Shown: positions 11,155 to 20,536 of the stretch, piece after piece
Position numbering within the stretch: position 1 is the first letter of the stretch
Layout: each line of letters begins with the position of its first letter
DNA from: Porphyromonadaceae bacterium
Lineage (GTDB): Bacteria; Bacteroidota; Bacteroidia; Bacteroidales; Dysgonomonadaceae
NCBI GenBank assembly: GCA_003517675.1
Contig: DPAC01000043.1
Location: 1-40,644, forward strand
Direction: 5' to 3'
Length of the DNA: 40,644 bases
Notes under the pieces: generated by a model
The model's input: only the letters and a program-made list of their open reading frames with translations
What the model was told of the DNA's origin: nothing
The model's database searches: none
Made by a program: the position numbers and the translations under genes

Positions 11155-12330
11155 TTAACCTTCTATTGCTTTTTTCAATTTATTAAGAGCTTTTTCCAGA
11201 ACGTTGCGCGGTGTACCCACGTTGAGCCGCATAAAACCTTCACCACCTGGACCAAACATGGACCCTTCGTTCAGTGCCAGATGAGCACGATCCACGAAGA
11301 GTTTTGTAAGCTCGCTGCGGGAGAGGCTCAGCCCGTGGCAGTCGAGCCACATCAGGAAAGAGGCTTCTGGCCGCATGGCACGGATCTGCGGGATCTGCTC
11401 ATTCAGGAAGTGATCTACCAAATCGATATTGCCCTGCACGTATGAAAGCATCTCATCCAGCCATTCGCCGCACTGCTCGTAAGCCGCCGTTGTAGCGGTA
11501 TAGGCAAAGAGCGTACCTTGGTTCAATTCGCGTGGTTCCAGGTAAGAGAGATACTGCTCCCTAATCTTCTTGTCAGGTATCACTGCAAAGGAGCTGACAA
11601 TACCTGCAATATTGAAAGTCTTGCTGGGTGCCATCAGTGTCAGGGAGTTGCTGACCGCATTTTCCGAGACTGTCGCAAAAGGGGTGTGACGATAACCTGG
11701 CAGAGTCAGGTCTGCATGTATCTCATCTGACACGACAAAAACGCCATGGTCAAAACAGATCTCCGCCAGTTCTCTCAGTTCGTCGGGTGACCAGACCCTG
11801 CCTCCCGGATTGTGTGGGTTGCAGAGAATCAGCATCTTGCATTTTTGTTGAGAGAGAATCGATCGCAACCCATCCAGGTCCATCCTGTACCTTCCCTCTT
11901 CCAGAAGGAGTGGATTATTGACCACCTCCCGTCCCAACGAGGTGGTGACGATCCGAAACGGGTGGTAAACAGGAGGCTGAATGATAACTTTGTCCCCTTT
12001 TCCGGTAAAATGATCGATGGCAAAAGCAAATCCTTTCACCACCCCCGGCACAAAAGTGATCTCCTCACTGTTCACCTGCCATCCATGACGTTTCGCGAGC
12101 CAAGCTGTGATGGAGTGGTAGTATGCATCCGGCGCAACGGTATATCCATAGATCTCATGGTCTACTCTTTTCCTGAGCGCCTCGGTGATGGCGGGAGGAG
12201 ACTTGAAATCCATGTCAGCCACCCATAAGGGAAGCAAATCATCTCTTCCGAAGAGGGCTTTCATTTTTTCCAGTTTCACGCTGTGGGTACCACGCCGATC
12301 AATATTTTCGTCGAAATTAAATTTCATCAC
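11155..12330 (-). CDS. patB: PatB/MalY-type PLP-dependent C-S lyase or aminotransferase
   Basis: This 391-aa fold-type I PLP enzyme has the PatB/MalY signatures: LLPLWVADMDFKSPPAITEAL (31-51), YGYT (61-64), NPHNPGGRVW (171-180), SDEIHADL (201-208) and the PLP lysine Lys237 in APSKTFNIAG. Relatives cleave cystathionine and other cysteine S-conjugates to thiol, pyruvate and ammonia. The exact substrate cannot be assigned. The gene lies 32 bases after the DUF3316 gene and 74 bases before the SlyD-like gene, within a long minus-strand series. Confidence 0.92.
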   Translation of the reverse strand: MMKFNFDENIDRRGTHSVKLEKMKALFGRDDLLPLWVADMDFKSPPAITEALRKRVDHEIYGYTVAPDAYYHSITAWLAKRHGWQVNSEEITFVPGVVKGFAFAIDHFTGKGDKVIIQPPVYHPFRIVTTSLGREVVNNPLLLEEGRYRMDLDGLRSILSQQKCKMLILCNPHNPGGRVWSPDELRELAEICFDHGVFVVSDEIHADLTLPGYRHTPFATVSENAVSNSLTLMAPSKTFNIAGIVSSFAVIPDKKIREQYLSYLEPRELNQGTLFAYTATTAAYEQCGEWLDEMLSYVQGNIDLVDHFLNEQIPQIRAMRPEASFLMWLDCHGLSLSRSELTKLFVDRAHLALNEGSMFGPGGEGFMRLNVGTPRNVLEKALNKLKKAIEG

Positions 12331-12362
12331 CTATTCATCTTTTTTAAAAAAAGTTCCCCGCA

Positions 12363-13217
12363 TCACTTATAATAACTGCTTCGGATGGAGGAGTTGTTAC
12401 GTACCTTTTTGCTTGTAAAATGAATCGATTCAAATACCAATCCCACAACAAACTGATGCGAGATGATACGTGTATCGAGCTGATTTACATCGGTAAGAAG
12501 GTAATCACCCAGATAACCTGTTCTAAGGGTGAAATTATGTATGGGGAGATCGATTGTGAAGTAATTTCTCAGTGCCAGTTGATTGTGGAAAGAGCCAAAA
12601 TGGACTGTTCCCTTGTTGTTGCCGAGTGTGAAAATTTCGTAGTAGGAGTGTCCATACTCGGGTGAAAAAAACATCCCCGCAAAAGGAGAGGTGAGCTGCC
12701 AACGAAAGGTGACATCTTTCCATTGGTAGAGAGCCATTGTGGAGAGTTGCAGGTTGACAGATGTTTTGAGGGAACCAGGGTTATTTGTGTTGCGCACGTT
12801 ATAGATGCCTCCCAGCGAGAGAGCAGCACCTCCTCCGCCCAACAGGGTGAAGTGGTCCACATCCAGCAGTGGATAATAACCGGTGATGTGATACCGGATA
12901 TCACCATAATATTCCGAAGCGGATGCAGTGGGGTTCTTGGTGATGGCGGTCTGAATCTGGAATTGCTGTTGCAGCAGTAGTGCTCCGTTAAAATAGGGAG
13001 ATGCCTTTATCCGATCATGCAGCAACGAGATACTCACGCCATCGTAGGTGAGCGGTGAGAGATAACTGTCTGTAAGGAATGCCTTGCCAATGCCAATCAG
13101 CGTTGAATGGTTCACGGTAGGTACAGGCAGGTTATCAGCCTCCTGTGCAGTGACACCACAACAGACGATGAACCATGTCAATGTCAGTAACGTCGCTTTC
13201 TTCATTATTTTGCTCAA
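12363..13217 (-). CDS. DUF3316 family outer-membrane-type protein
   Basis: A 284-aa secreted protein with a signal peptide ending at GVTAQ (about residue 25). The rest alternates hydrophobic and polar residues, with many aromatic strand ends (YHITGYYPLLD, FTLRTGYLGDYLLTDVNQL, HQFVVGLVFES), as in a small beta-barrel. This matches my recollection of Bacteroidales DUF3316 proteins; function unknown. ATG 13205 (MKKATLL) is an equally good start. The gene sits 47 bases after parC and is probably transcribed with it. Confidence 0.75.
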   Translation of the reverse strand: MSKIMKKATLLTLTWFIVCCGVTAQEADNLPVPTVNHSTLIGIGKAFLTDSYLSPLTYDGVSISLLHDRIKASPYFNGALLLQQQFQIQTAITKNPTASASEYYGDIRYHITGYYPLLDVDHFTLLGGGGAALSLGGIYNVRNTNNPGSLKTSVNLQLSTMALYQWKDVTFRWQLTSPFAGMFFSPEYGHSYYEIFTLGNNKGTVHFGSFHNQLALRNYFTIDLPIHNFTLRTGYLGDYLLTDVNQLDTRIISHQFVVGLVFESIHFTSKKVRNNSSIRSSYYK

Positions 13218-13264
13218 GTAGGTTGTTATCGTAACGTGAAGCAGCCGTCAGGAGTGCAAAAGGA

Positions 13265-15961
13265 TCAATCGAACAGCTTCATCTGTCCGGTGATCTCATC
13301 CCGCAGGTCGGCATCGGAGACCGGCGTATCGCCGTTCTCATCTTCTATCTCCACTTTCATTGTCTCCTGCGGTGCCGGTTCCGGGAAACGGGTTGGCTCA
13401 AGTTCTTCAACCGCTTTCACCTCGTAGTTGGAGATCCGTTTTCCCTTGGCCTTGTAGCTCTTCACACCGATGAATTCCTCCACCTCAATTTCAAGCGGCT
13501 CCCGGTACGCATCGTTCCCGCCAAAGATAACCTTTACTCTCGGAAATACCACATCTGTCAGCAAAAATAATCGTGAGGCAGGGTTATCTCCCATAAAATT
13601 AAGTGACTTCTCGGAAGCTTCGAAAGTGAACCGTTTCAGGTAGGCATACCCCTGATCGGCATCGAATAGGGCAGCCGACCAAACCTTGTTGCGATCATAC
13701 TTCTCGATGTGACGTATGTTCGTGGGGAAATGATTGGTAAGGTCGAAATTGCAGATGTGATACTCACCCAGTTCGGTGACCACCAGGATCTTGTCGTCAC
13801 CCTGGAACTCGCCCAGGTACTTACCGTCACCCTGGTAATTAAGTCGGAAGACATCGGGATCGAACCATACCTTGCGCCCACCCAGCGTGGAGACTCCTTT
13901 CTGTTTGAGTTGAATGCGATGCACCTCAGACCTGGTGAGAATATTACCCATGGCATTGCGCCCTTTGATGTCGATCTCACTGAAATCTTTCTCAAATTGC
14001 AGGATGCGCAGTCGCGGTTTTGGCTTCAGGATCACCTTAATTGTTTCGGCTTCACCGTTGGGGTTGGAGCTGAAGTAGGCGATGCGGGATCCTGGAGTCC
14101 CTTTGGTCAGGTCATACTCTTTGTCGCGGGTAACACCTGTCACGGGAAACCGTTTGATGTAGTGGGGCGATGACTTACCGTCGCGGTAGACCACGTTGTA
14201 GATGGTTCGCTGGTCGTTCTTCTTAAACACATTGGCATAGAGGATATTCTTGCCCACAAACATCTTCTCGCTCACTTTCACCACCTTATATTTCCCATCC
14301 TTGAAAAAGACGATGATATCATCGATATCGGAGCAGTTGCAGACAAACTCATCCTTCTTCATGCCGGTGCCGATGAATCCCTCTTCGCGGTTGACATAGA
14401 GCTTTTCATTGGCTTCAGCCACTTTCACCGCCTCGATGTTCTCAAAGCTGCGTATCTCGGTGCGGCGGGGATAATTCTTTCCGTAGCGCTCTTTCAGCAT
14501 CACATACCAGGCGATGGTATAGTCGGTGAGGTTGTTCAGGTTGTGATCAATTTCGCCGATCTCTTCGGCCAGGCGAGCTATGACCTCATTCGACTTGTCG
14601 GAGTTGAACTTCAGGATGCGCGCCATCTTGATCTCCATCAGCCGCAGGATATCATCGCGGTGGATCTCCCGGATGAAAGATGCTTTAAATGGTTCCAACC
14701 GCTTGTCGACGTGTGCCACCGCTTTGTCCATGCTTGGGGCATTCTCGAATTCCCGGTCCTTATAGATCCGCTCCTCGATGAATATCTTTTCAAGTGAGGC
14801 AAACAGCAAGGCCTCCTGCTTCTCACCCTTTTCAATCTCTAGTTCCCTGCGGAGGTAATGCCGCGTGTTATCAACTGAGACCCGCAACACATCACTCACT
14901 GTCAGGAAGTGAGGTTTGTCCTCATCGATCACACAGCAGTTGGGAGAGATACTGATTTCACAATCCGTGAAAGCATAAAGTGCGTCGATCGTCTTGTCGG
15001 ATGAGACACCCGGCGCCAGTTGCACCTGTATCTCCACATTCTGCGCGGTGATATCATCCACCTTCCTGATCTTGATCTTTCCTTTCTCATTGGCTTTGAG
15101 GATCGAATCGACCACGCTGGCGGTGGTTCGGCCATAGGGTATATCTTTTATTACCAGTGTTTTATTGTCGAGTTTCTGAATGGTAGCCCGCACTTTCACC
15201 GATCCGCCGCGCTCACCATCGTTATATTTCTCCACATCAATGTAACCACCTGTCTGAAAATCGGGATAGAGCTTGAACGTTTTCTCCTGCAGATAAGCGA
15301 TGGCCGCATCGCACAACTCGTTGAAGTTATGCGGCAGGATCTTGGAAGAGAGTCCCACGGCAATACCCTCGGCACCTTGTGCCAGCAGGAGAGGAAATTT
15401 GGCAGGAAGGGTGACCGGCTCTTTGTTTCTCCCGTCATAAGATGGCTTCCACTCAGTGGTCTTGGGGTTGAACAGCACCTCGAGGGCGAATTTTGAGAGT
15501 CGTGCTTCGATATAGCGGGGAGCGGCAGCTCCGTCGCCGGTGAGAATGTTACCCCAGTTACCCTGGGTATCAACCAGCAGATCCTTTTGTCCCAGCTGCA
15601 CCAGCGCATCGCCAATGGAGGCGTCGCCATGGGGGTGGTACTGCATGGTGGTACCGATGATGTTGGCTACCTTGTTAAAGCGTCCGTCATCCATCCGTTT
15701 CATGGCATGGAGGATGCGTCGCTGCACCGGCTTCAACCCGTCGGAGATGTGTGGCACGGCACGTTCCAAAATGACGTAGGAAGCATAGTCGAGAAACCAG
15801 TTCTGGTACATCTTTGAAAGATTGAGTGAGCTGTCTTCGCTCAGACGTACCGGAACCTTGGAGCTGCCGGATATGATTCTGCCGGTAAGATCGGGGTCAG
15901 CCTCCTCCATGGCATCATTGTTGTCTTTGATATCGTCGTCGTTCGTTTCTTTAGAAGACAT
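13265..15961 (-). CDS. parC: DNA topoisomerase IV subunit A
   Basis: An 898-aa type IIA topoisomerase A subunit. The breakage-reunion domain has the conserved LKPVQRRILHAM (76-87), YHPHGDASIGDALV (108-121) and active-site Tyr150 in AAAPRYIEARLS. A coiled-coil gate and a C-terminal beta-pinwheel follow. The C-terminal domain has no clear GyrA-box, which favours ParC over GyrA, and the acidic N-terminal extension (1-45) is typical of Bacteroidota ParC. It decatenates daughter chromosomes together with ParE, which is not in the window. A TATCTTTG element lies upstream with a 78-base leader. Confidence 0.93.
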   Translation of the reverse strand: MSSKETNDDDIKDNNDAMEEADPDLTGRIISGSSKVPVRLSEDSSLNLSKMYQNWFLDYASYVILERAVPHISDGLKPVQRRILHAMKRMDDGRFNKVANIIGTTMQYHPHGDASIGDALVQLGQKDLLVDTQGNWGNILTGDGAAAPRYIEARLSKFALEVLFNPKTTEWKPSYDGRNKEPVTLPAKFPLLLAQGAEGIAVGLSSKILPHNFNELCDAAIAYLQEKTFKLYPDFQTGGYIDVEKYNDGERGGSVKVRATIQKLDNKTLVIKDIPYGRTTASVVDSILKANEKGKIKIRKVDDITAQNVEIQVQLAPGVSSDKTIDALYAFTDCEISISPNCCVIDEDKPHFLTVSDVLRVSVDNTRHYLRRELEIEKGEKQEALLFASLEKIFIEERIYKDREFENAPSMDKAVAHVDKRLEPFKASFIREIHRDDILRLMEIKMARILKFNSDKSNEVIARLAEEIGEIDHNLNNLTDYTIAWYVMLKERYGKNYPRRTEIRSFENIEAVKVAEANEKLYVNREEGFIGTGMKKDEFVCNCSDIDDIIVFFKDGKYKVVKVSEKMFVGKNILYANVFKKNDQRTIYNVVYRDGKSSPHYIKRFPVTGVTRDKEYDLTKGTPGSRIAYFSSNPNGEAETIKVILKPKPRLRILQFEKDFSEIDIKGRNAMGNILTRSEVHRIQLKQKGVSTLGGRKVWFDPDVFRLNYQGDGKYLGEFQGDDKILVVTELGEYHICNFDLTNHFPTNIRHIEKYDRNKVWSAALFDADQGYAYLKRFTFEASEKSLNFMGDNPASRLFLLTDVVFPRVKVIFGGNDAYREPLEIEVEEFIGVKSYKAKGKRISNYEVKAVEELEPTRFPEPAPQETMKVEIEDENGDTPVSDADLRDEITGQMKLFD

Positions 15962-16039
15962 AGATCTATAATATATGAAAAATAGGGACCCCCTACAATT
16001 AAGTTGGGAGCCATGGTGAAATGATCAATAAAAATTGTC

Positions 16040-16047
16040 CAAAGATA
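16040..16047 (-). promoter_or_regulatory. -7 promoter element of parC
   Basis: Minus-strand TATCTTTG matches TAnnTTTG, 78 bases before the parC start. Confidence 0.45.
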
Positions 16048-16155
16048 CGCAAATTGAGGATAAAATCAAAAGTAAAAATGATAGTGGCTAAACTACTTTT
16101 GTGGAAAACTGTTTAATCATTGGCGTTATTCCATCATGCCAATCATTTTTTTTGA

Positions 16156-16163
16156 TACATTTG
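16156..16163 (+). promoter_or_regulatory. -7 promoter element of the M48 protease gene
   Basis: TACATTTG matches TAnnTTTG. It leaves a 67-base leader to ATG 16231, or 22 bases to the less likely ATG 16186. Confidence 0.5.
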
Positions 16164-16230
16164 TCTTGCACAAGCCATCATCAAAATGATCAACCATATC
16201 GGTATCAAATCCTTAGCAAAAAAAAACAAA

Positions 16231-17151
16231 ATGAAACAGAAACGATCACTCACAACACTCCAAATCACCTTTACCCTGCTCCTGACGGGCATATTGGCTT
16301 CATCCTGCGGCAGTGTTCCCTTTACCGGGCGACGTCAGTTGCAACTGGTTTCTAACGACGAAGTAATAGCCCTTAGCCTGCAACAGTATCAGGATTTCAT
16401 GCGCAGTGCAACAGTAGAGAGCGGCACAGCAGATGCACAAATGGTCAACCGCATCGGCACCCGTATAGCCAAGGCGGTAGAGACATTCTACACCAACAAC
16501 GGTTATCAATCCGAGCTGGAAAACTTTGCGTGGGAGTTCAACCTGGTGAAAGAAAACAGTGTCAACGCCTTTGCCATGCCGGGAGGGAAAGTTGTCATCT
16601 ACACGGGACTGCTGCCGGTGACCGGTACGGAGGATGCGTTGGCTGTGGTGATTGGTCATGAGATTGCGCATGTCATTGCCCGCCACTCCAACGAACGACT
16701 GAGCCAGCAGATTGCCCTACAATATGGGGGTAGCATAGCAGAAGGACTTCTCGGCAACTCTCAGGCGATGCAACAGCTGGGCAGCACCGTTTTTGGACTG
16801 GGTGCCCAATATGGGGTGATGATGCCCTATGCACGCAAACAGGAGTATGAAGCCGATGAGATCGGGTTGATCCTGATGGCCATGGCAGGCTATGACCCAC
16901 AGGTGGCAGTACCCTTCTGGGAGAGGATGGCCCAGAGCTCTCAGAGTGGGTCCATCCCTGAGTTCCTAAGCACACACCCCACCGACAGTAAACGTATAGC
17001 TCACATCACGGAGATCATGCCACAGGTACTCACCTACTATAAAGGGCCAGGTGTACAGAATAACATCACAACGCCGATTGAGACCAAAGCGGAAGTACCG
17101 GTAAAAAATGATGTACGAAAAGCCAGGACTTCAGAGGAGTGGTCGTTCTGA
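16231..17151 (+). CDS. M48 family metalloprotease, lipoprotein (BepA/LoiP type)
   Basis: Starting at ATG 16231 gives a 306-aa lipoprotein with lipobox LASSC (Cys26). ATG 16186 would put 15 polar residues before the signal peptide. The zinc motif HEIAH is at 143-147, and the third ligand is probably Glu207 in EYEADEIG. The upstream SVNAFAMPGGKVVIYTGLL segment is typical of periplasmic M48 proteases. These take part in outer-membrane protein quality control. Its exact substrates are unknown. It is a single plus-strand gene between minus-strand operons. Confidence 0.92.
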   Translation: MKQKRSLTTLQITFTLLLTGILASSCGSVPFTGRRQLQLVSNDEVIALSLQQYQDFMRSATVESGTADAQMVNRIGTRIAKAVETFYTNNGYQSELENFAWEFNLVKENSVNAFAMPGGKVVIYTGLLPVTGTEDALAVVIGHEIAHVIARHSNERLSQQIALQYGGSIAEGLLGNSQAMQQLGSTVFGLGAQYGVMMPYARKQEYEADEIGLILMAMAGYDPQVAVPFWERMAQSSQSGSIPEFLSTHPTDSKRIAHITEIMPQVLTYYKGPGVQNNITTPIETKAEVPVKNDVRKARTSEEWSF

Positions 17152-17209
17152 ATCACGATTGGTGGGAAAGGCCCAGCAAGGTGAAAGAGATGGCAGTTGA
17201 GCATCGCTC

Positions 17210-17665
17210 TTACCTCCTCAATCGGTTGAGCGATCTCACCAATGCTTCATCGGCTCCAATTCTCCGGATGGCAAGGATGGTCAGGATAATGGCAATCACT
17301 GGCATGATGATCCCCACTCCCACACGCTGGAAATGCAGGTTATCCACGGCATTGATCTGATAGAGCACAAATCCGAAAAAGATGTAAAATCCCACCATCA
17401 CCACCGTGTTAAAGATCGATAGCCTGATCTGTAACATCCTCTTTTTGTAGAGGAAAAGGGTCACCAGCGAAAGCAGGGAGCTGATGGCTCCTATCACAAA
17501 AAGGCCCCAGGTGGAATCGGAGAGTGATCCGTTGAGGTAGATCCCCATTGCTTCGAAGAGCACCTCATCCCCATTGTAGGTAAAGGTAGCCAGGGGGGTA
17601 ACCGAAGCCGTCAGCATGGCTGCAGCTGCCATTAGCAAAAAAAGTGATTGTATCCGTTGCAACAT
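17210..17665 (-). CDS. DUF4293 family membrane protein
   Basis: A 151-aa protein with four membrane helices, beginning MLQRIQSLFLL and ending ADEALVRSLNRLRR, both typical of the Bacteroidota DUF4293 family. The segment after helix 1 (PLATFTYNGDEVLFEAMG) would face outward. Function unknown. It starts 4 bases after the rpoZ stop, so it is the third gene of the bamD-rpoZ operon, an order I recall from other Bacteroidota. Confidence 0.9.
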   Translation of the reverse strand: MLQRIQSLFLLMAAAAMLTASVTPLATFTYNGDEVLFEAMGIYLNGSLSDSTWGLFVIGAISSLLSLVTLFLYKKRMLQIRLSIFNTVVMVGFYIFFGFVLYQINAVDNLHFQRVGVGIIMPVIAIILTILAIRRIGADEALVRSLNRLRR

Positions 17666-17669
17666 AACT

Positions 17670-18002
17670 TCAGAACAGCTCTTTCTCCTTGGCCGGATTA
17701 CGATAGAAGATCAGCCCCTCTTTCCACTCTTCGATCGCCATCAATGAGGGTTTGGGCAGCTTTTCGTAAAAACGGGAAATCTCAATCTGTTCATGGTTTT
17801 CAAACACCTCCTCCAGATTGTCGCTGTATGAAGCAAATTCCTGAAGTTTGGTATCTAGGTCGCGCTTCATCTCAATAGCGAGCTGGTTGGCTCTTTTGCT
17901 GATGATACGAACCATCTCGTATACATTGCCTACCGGTTCAGCCAACTTCATCACATCAAGGGTTTCCGTGTTTGTGCTTGCAGCAATTTTTCTATAATCC
18001 AT
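17670..18002 (-). CDS. rpoZ: RNA polymerase omega subunit, Bacteroidota type
   Basis: A 110-aa protein with the omega core: VGNVYEMVRIISKRANQLAIEMKR (about 24-47) matches the conserved region that wraps the C-terminus of beta-prime. Omega helps assembly and stability of RNA polymerase. The N-terminus (MDYRKIAASTNTET) and the acidic C-terminal extension follow the phylum's own form and not the short proteobacterial one. It lies between bamD (37-base gap) and DUF4293 (4-base gap). Confidence 0.88.
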   Translation of the reverse strand: MDYRKIAASTNTETLDVMKLAEPVGNVYEMVRIISKRANQLAIEMKRDLDTKLQEFASYSDNLEEVFENHEQIEISRFYEKLPKPSLMAIEEWKEGLIFYRNPAKEKELF

Positions 18003-18039
18003 TGTATTTTATTATCTTAAGTATTTTTTTTAAATCTCA

Positions 18040-18855
18040 TCAATCTGTGGGCAACAGATTAATTGTCTCCATAGCCTCCTTGTAATAACGGTCGGATTCA
18101 TCCTTGTATTTCCCCTCGGGAAAGGTGTTGGAGTAATTGAAATACTCATCCACCACCATGCGGAAGCGCTCTGGCTTCGTCTTCAATGTGCTACGCTGAG
18201 CATATTCGTAACGGGCACGAAGAATGGTCATCTGAAAATCTTCCAGGTATTTGGAGTAGGGATAACTCTTCATCGCTTCTCTGGCAGTGATCACCGCAGC
18301 CTCATAGTTATTGCCCATGTAGTTGCCAAGGTTAAGGTAGAGCCGTGCTGCAAGTAACTCCTTGTAGGCAAGCTTCTCCTGCAGCTCAAAAAGATAGTTT
18401 TTGGCCTGCTCGGCACGTTCAGTTTGTGGATATCTCTCAATGTATTTCTGAAACTCTACGATGGCCCTATAGGTCTTTGTCTGATCCAGTCGCGGATCAG
18501 GTGAATCGAGGTACATTCCGTAAGCTGAGTAGAAGAGTGCCGCCTCTGCATATTCACCATTGGGATAGCTGTTGTAGTAAGTGGTAAACACCTCTGTGGC
18601 GGAATAGTAATCGCGGGCATTGTAATGGCTTTGTGCCAGCAGGTAGAGTGACTCTTCAGCCTGTGCAGTACCTTTCATAAAGGTGACCAGTTCTTCGAGC
18701 AGCGTGATGGACCGGTTGTATTTCCCTTCCTCGAAATACTTTTTCGCATAGGCATATTTCAGGTCTCTGTCTGTACTTTTCAGGATCTTGTTGTACTCAC
18801 TACAGGAACTCAACACCAAAACGATCAGTAAAAAGTAGAATGGTTTTATTCTCAT
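18040..18855 (-). CDS. bamD: Outer membrane assembly lipoprotein BamD
   Basis: A 271-aa lipoprotein with lipobox VLSSC (Cys18), followed by tandem TPR-like helix pairs. Signs of BamD are SEYNKILKSTDRDLKYAYAKKYF at the N-terminus, LYLLAQSHYNARDY, and the YPQTERAEQAKNYLFELQEKLAYKEL helix region. BamD is the essential lipoprotein partner of BamA in beta-barrel insertion. It heads an operon with rpoZ and DUF4293. TAAATTTG lies 25 bases upstream. Confidence 0.93.
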   Translation of the reverse strand: MRIKPFYFLLIVLVLSSCSEYNKILKSTDRDLKYAYAKKYFEEGKYNRSITLLEELVTFMKGTAQAEESLYLLAQSHYNARDYYSATEVFTTYYNSYPNGEYAEAALFYSAYGMYLDSPDPRLDQTKTYRAIVEFQKYIERYPQTERAEQAKNYLFELQEKLAYKELLAARLYLNLGNYMGNNYEAAVITAREAMKSYPYSKYLEDFQMTILRARYEYAQRSTLKTKPERFRMVVDEYFNYSNTFPEGKYKDESDRYYKEAMETINLLPTD

Positions 18856-18880
18856 CTTGTTTCAAGTCGGGTTTAGCGTA

Positions 18881-18888
18881 CAAATTTA
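18881..18888 (-). promoter_or_regulatory. -7 promoter element of the bamD operon
   Basis: Minus-strand TAAATTTG matches TAnnTTTG, 25 bases before the bamD start. Confidence 0.5.
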
Positions 18889-18936
18889 CGCATTCTTTCT
18901 TATTTTCCGAAAAGGGATTCGCTATTTTATTCAATT

Positions 18937-20448
18937 TTAGGATTTGATCGCAGCGAATTTGAGAATGCTATCCACATGTCTGCGGTCGTTGGCCAGCTTC
19001 GGCACTTTGTTCTGTCCACCCGTTTTTTTCCGTTGTTTCATCCATTCATAGAAGAGCCCCTGCTCCATCACTCTAACCACTGGAGGATTCAGCGAAAGGT
19101 TATAGGATCGTTTTGCCTCGTAATCGGAGTTGAGCCTCTTCAGGCTCTCATCAAGCTTCTCGGTAAAGAGCAGCAGGTCGGCTGGCGCTGTTTCAAATTC
19201 TATCAGCCATTCATGTGCTCCGTTGTTATGGTCATCGAAGAAAATAGGAGCGGCGGTATACTCGGTGATTTTGGCACCGGTAAGGCGACACGCTTCATCC
19301 AGTGCTCTGTCGGCATTGTCTACGATCAGTTCCTCTCCGAAAGCATTGATGAACTGCTTGGTACGCCCGGTCAACCTAAACAGGTAGGGATTGGTGGAAG
19401 TAAACTCAACCGTATCCCCAATTTTGTAGCGCCAGAGACCACCACTGGTGGAGATCACCATCGCGTATTGCTTACCTTTTTCCACACTGCTCAAGGGGAC
19501 CGTTCCGGGATGTTCCTGATCCCACTCCCCTGCCGGAATAAACTCATAATAGACCTCGTTGTCGAGCAACAACAACATATCTTTCGAGTCGGGAGCATAT
19601 TGCACCCCAAAGAAACCCTCCGATGCATTGTAGGTCTCCCAGTAGCGCATCCGTTCCATGGGGATCAGTTTTTCATATTGTTCCTGAAAAGGGATGAAGC
19701 TAACCCCTCCATGAAAGAAGACCTCCAGGTTGGGCCATATATCAGGTATGGAACGTCCGCTGTCAGCAACGATTTTTTTGAGCAGAACAAGCATCCAGGA
19801 GGGTACACCTACAAAAGATCGGATATCGGTTCGCATGGCATAATGGGCCAGCTTTTGCAGCTTCTCCTCCCAGTCGGGCAGCAGCGCAATCTTCTCCGGT
19901 GTTCGCCGTCGCCGGACCGCTGCGGGCAGGTTCATCATCAGAATAGCTGAGATATCGCCGGTGTATATTCCATCACCGATGCGGTTGATCTGCTGACTGC
20001 CACCCAACACGAGTGATTTACCAAGAACAAAGGATGTGTCAGGGTAATGATGCGCATAGATGCCCAACATATGGTATCCGGCACGGTAGTTGCCATTTTT
20101 TAACGATTCATGTGTTACCGGAATATATTTGCTTTTATCCTGAGTGGTGCCTGACGACATGGCAAACCATCTGACAGGTGTATCCCACAACACATCTTTT
20201 TGTTTCTCCACAATGATACGATCCAGATAGGGACGGAGATGCTCATAGGTTGTCACAGGGACCAATGAGCGAAATGAGTCTTCATCCCTGACTTGCGCAA
20301 AATGATGTTTCTTTCCGTAGTAGGTGCGACAGCCGTGCTCCAACAAATATTCAAAGGTCCGTTGTTGTGTGCCGCAGGGATCTTTTACAAACGCTTCCAC
20401 AGGTTTGTAATAGGTGCTGATGATCGATCGTGCTATTTTTTGAATCAT
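18937..20448 (-). CDS. GH3 (auxin-responsive promoter) family acyl-adenylating enzyme
   Basis: Starting at ATG 20448 gives 503 aa. The frame opens 7 codons earlier at a GTG, but that GTG lies inside the promoter -7 element. The adenylate-forming motif MSSGTTQDKSKYIPVT (97-112) and later YNASEGFFGVQ and WRYKIGDTVEF segments place it in the GH3 family. Plant GH3 enzymes join amino acids to jasmonate or auxin. The bacterial homologues have unknown substrates, so I infer only ATP-dependent carboxylate activation. It is a single gene between crp and bamD. Confidence 0.88.
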   Translation of the reverse strand: MIQKIARSIISTYYKPVEAFVKDPCGTQQRTFEYLLEHGCRTYYGKKHHFAQVRDEDSFRSLVPVTTYEHLRPYLDRIIVEKQKDVLWDTPVRWFAMSSGTTQDKSKYIPVTHESLKNGNYRAGYHMLGIYAHHYPDTSFVLGKSLVLGGSQQINRIGDGIYTGDISAILMMNLPAAVRRRRTPEKIALLPDWEEKLQKLAHYAMRTDIRSFVGVPSWMLVLLKKIVADSGRSIPDIWPNLEVFFHGGVSFIPFQEQYEKLIPMERMRYWETYNASEGFFGVQYAPDSKDMLLLLDNEVYYEFIPAGEWDQEHPGTVPLSSVEKGKQYAMVISTSGGLWRYKIGDTVEFTSTNPYLFRLTGRTKQFINAFGEELIVDNADRALDEACRLTGAKITEYTAAPIFFDDHNNGAHEWLIEFETAPADLLLFTEKLDESLKRLNSDYEAKRSYNLSLNPPVVRVMEQGLFYEWMKQRKKTGGQNKVPKLANDRRHVDSILKFAAIKS

Positions 20449-20468
20449 TCTTTCATACTGTTGCGTCA

Positions 20469-20476
20469 CAAAGGTA
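20469..20476 (-). promoter_or_regulatory. -7 promoter element of the GH3 gene
   Basis: Minus-strand TACCTTTG matches TAnnTTTG, 20 bases before ATG 20448. It argues against the upstream GTG start, which it overlaps. Confidence 0.5.
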
Positions 20477-20536
20477 GTAACTTGTCACCTAATTGGAACA
20501 GAACCGTGAAATCATTGAGAAAAAGATGCAAATTGA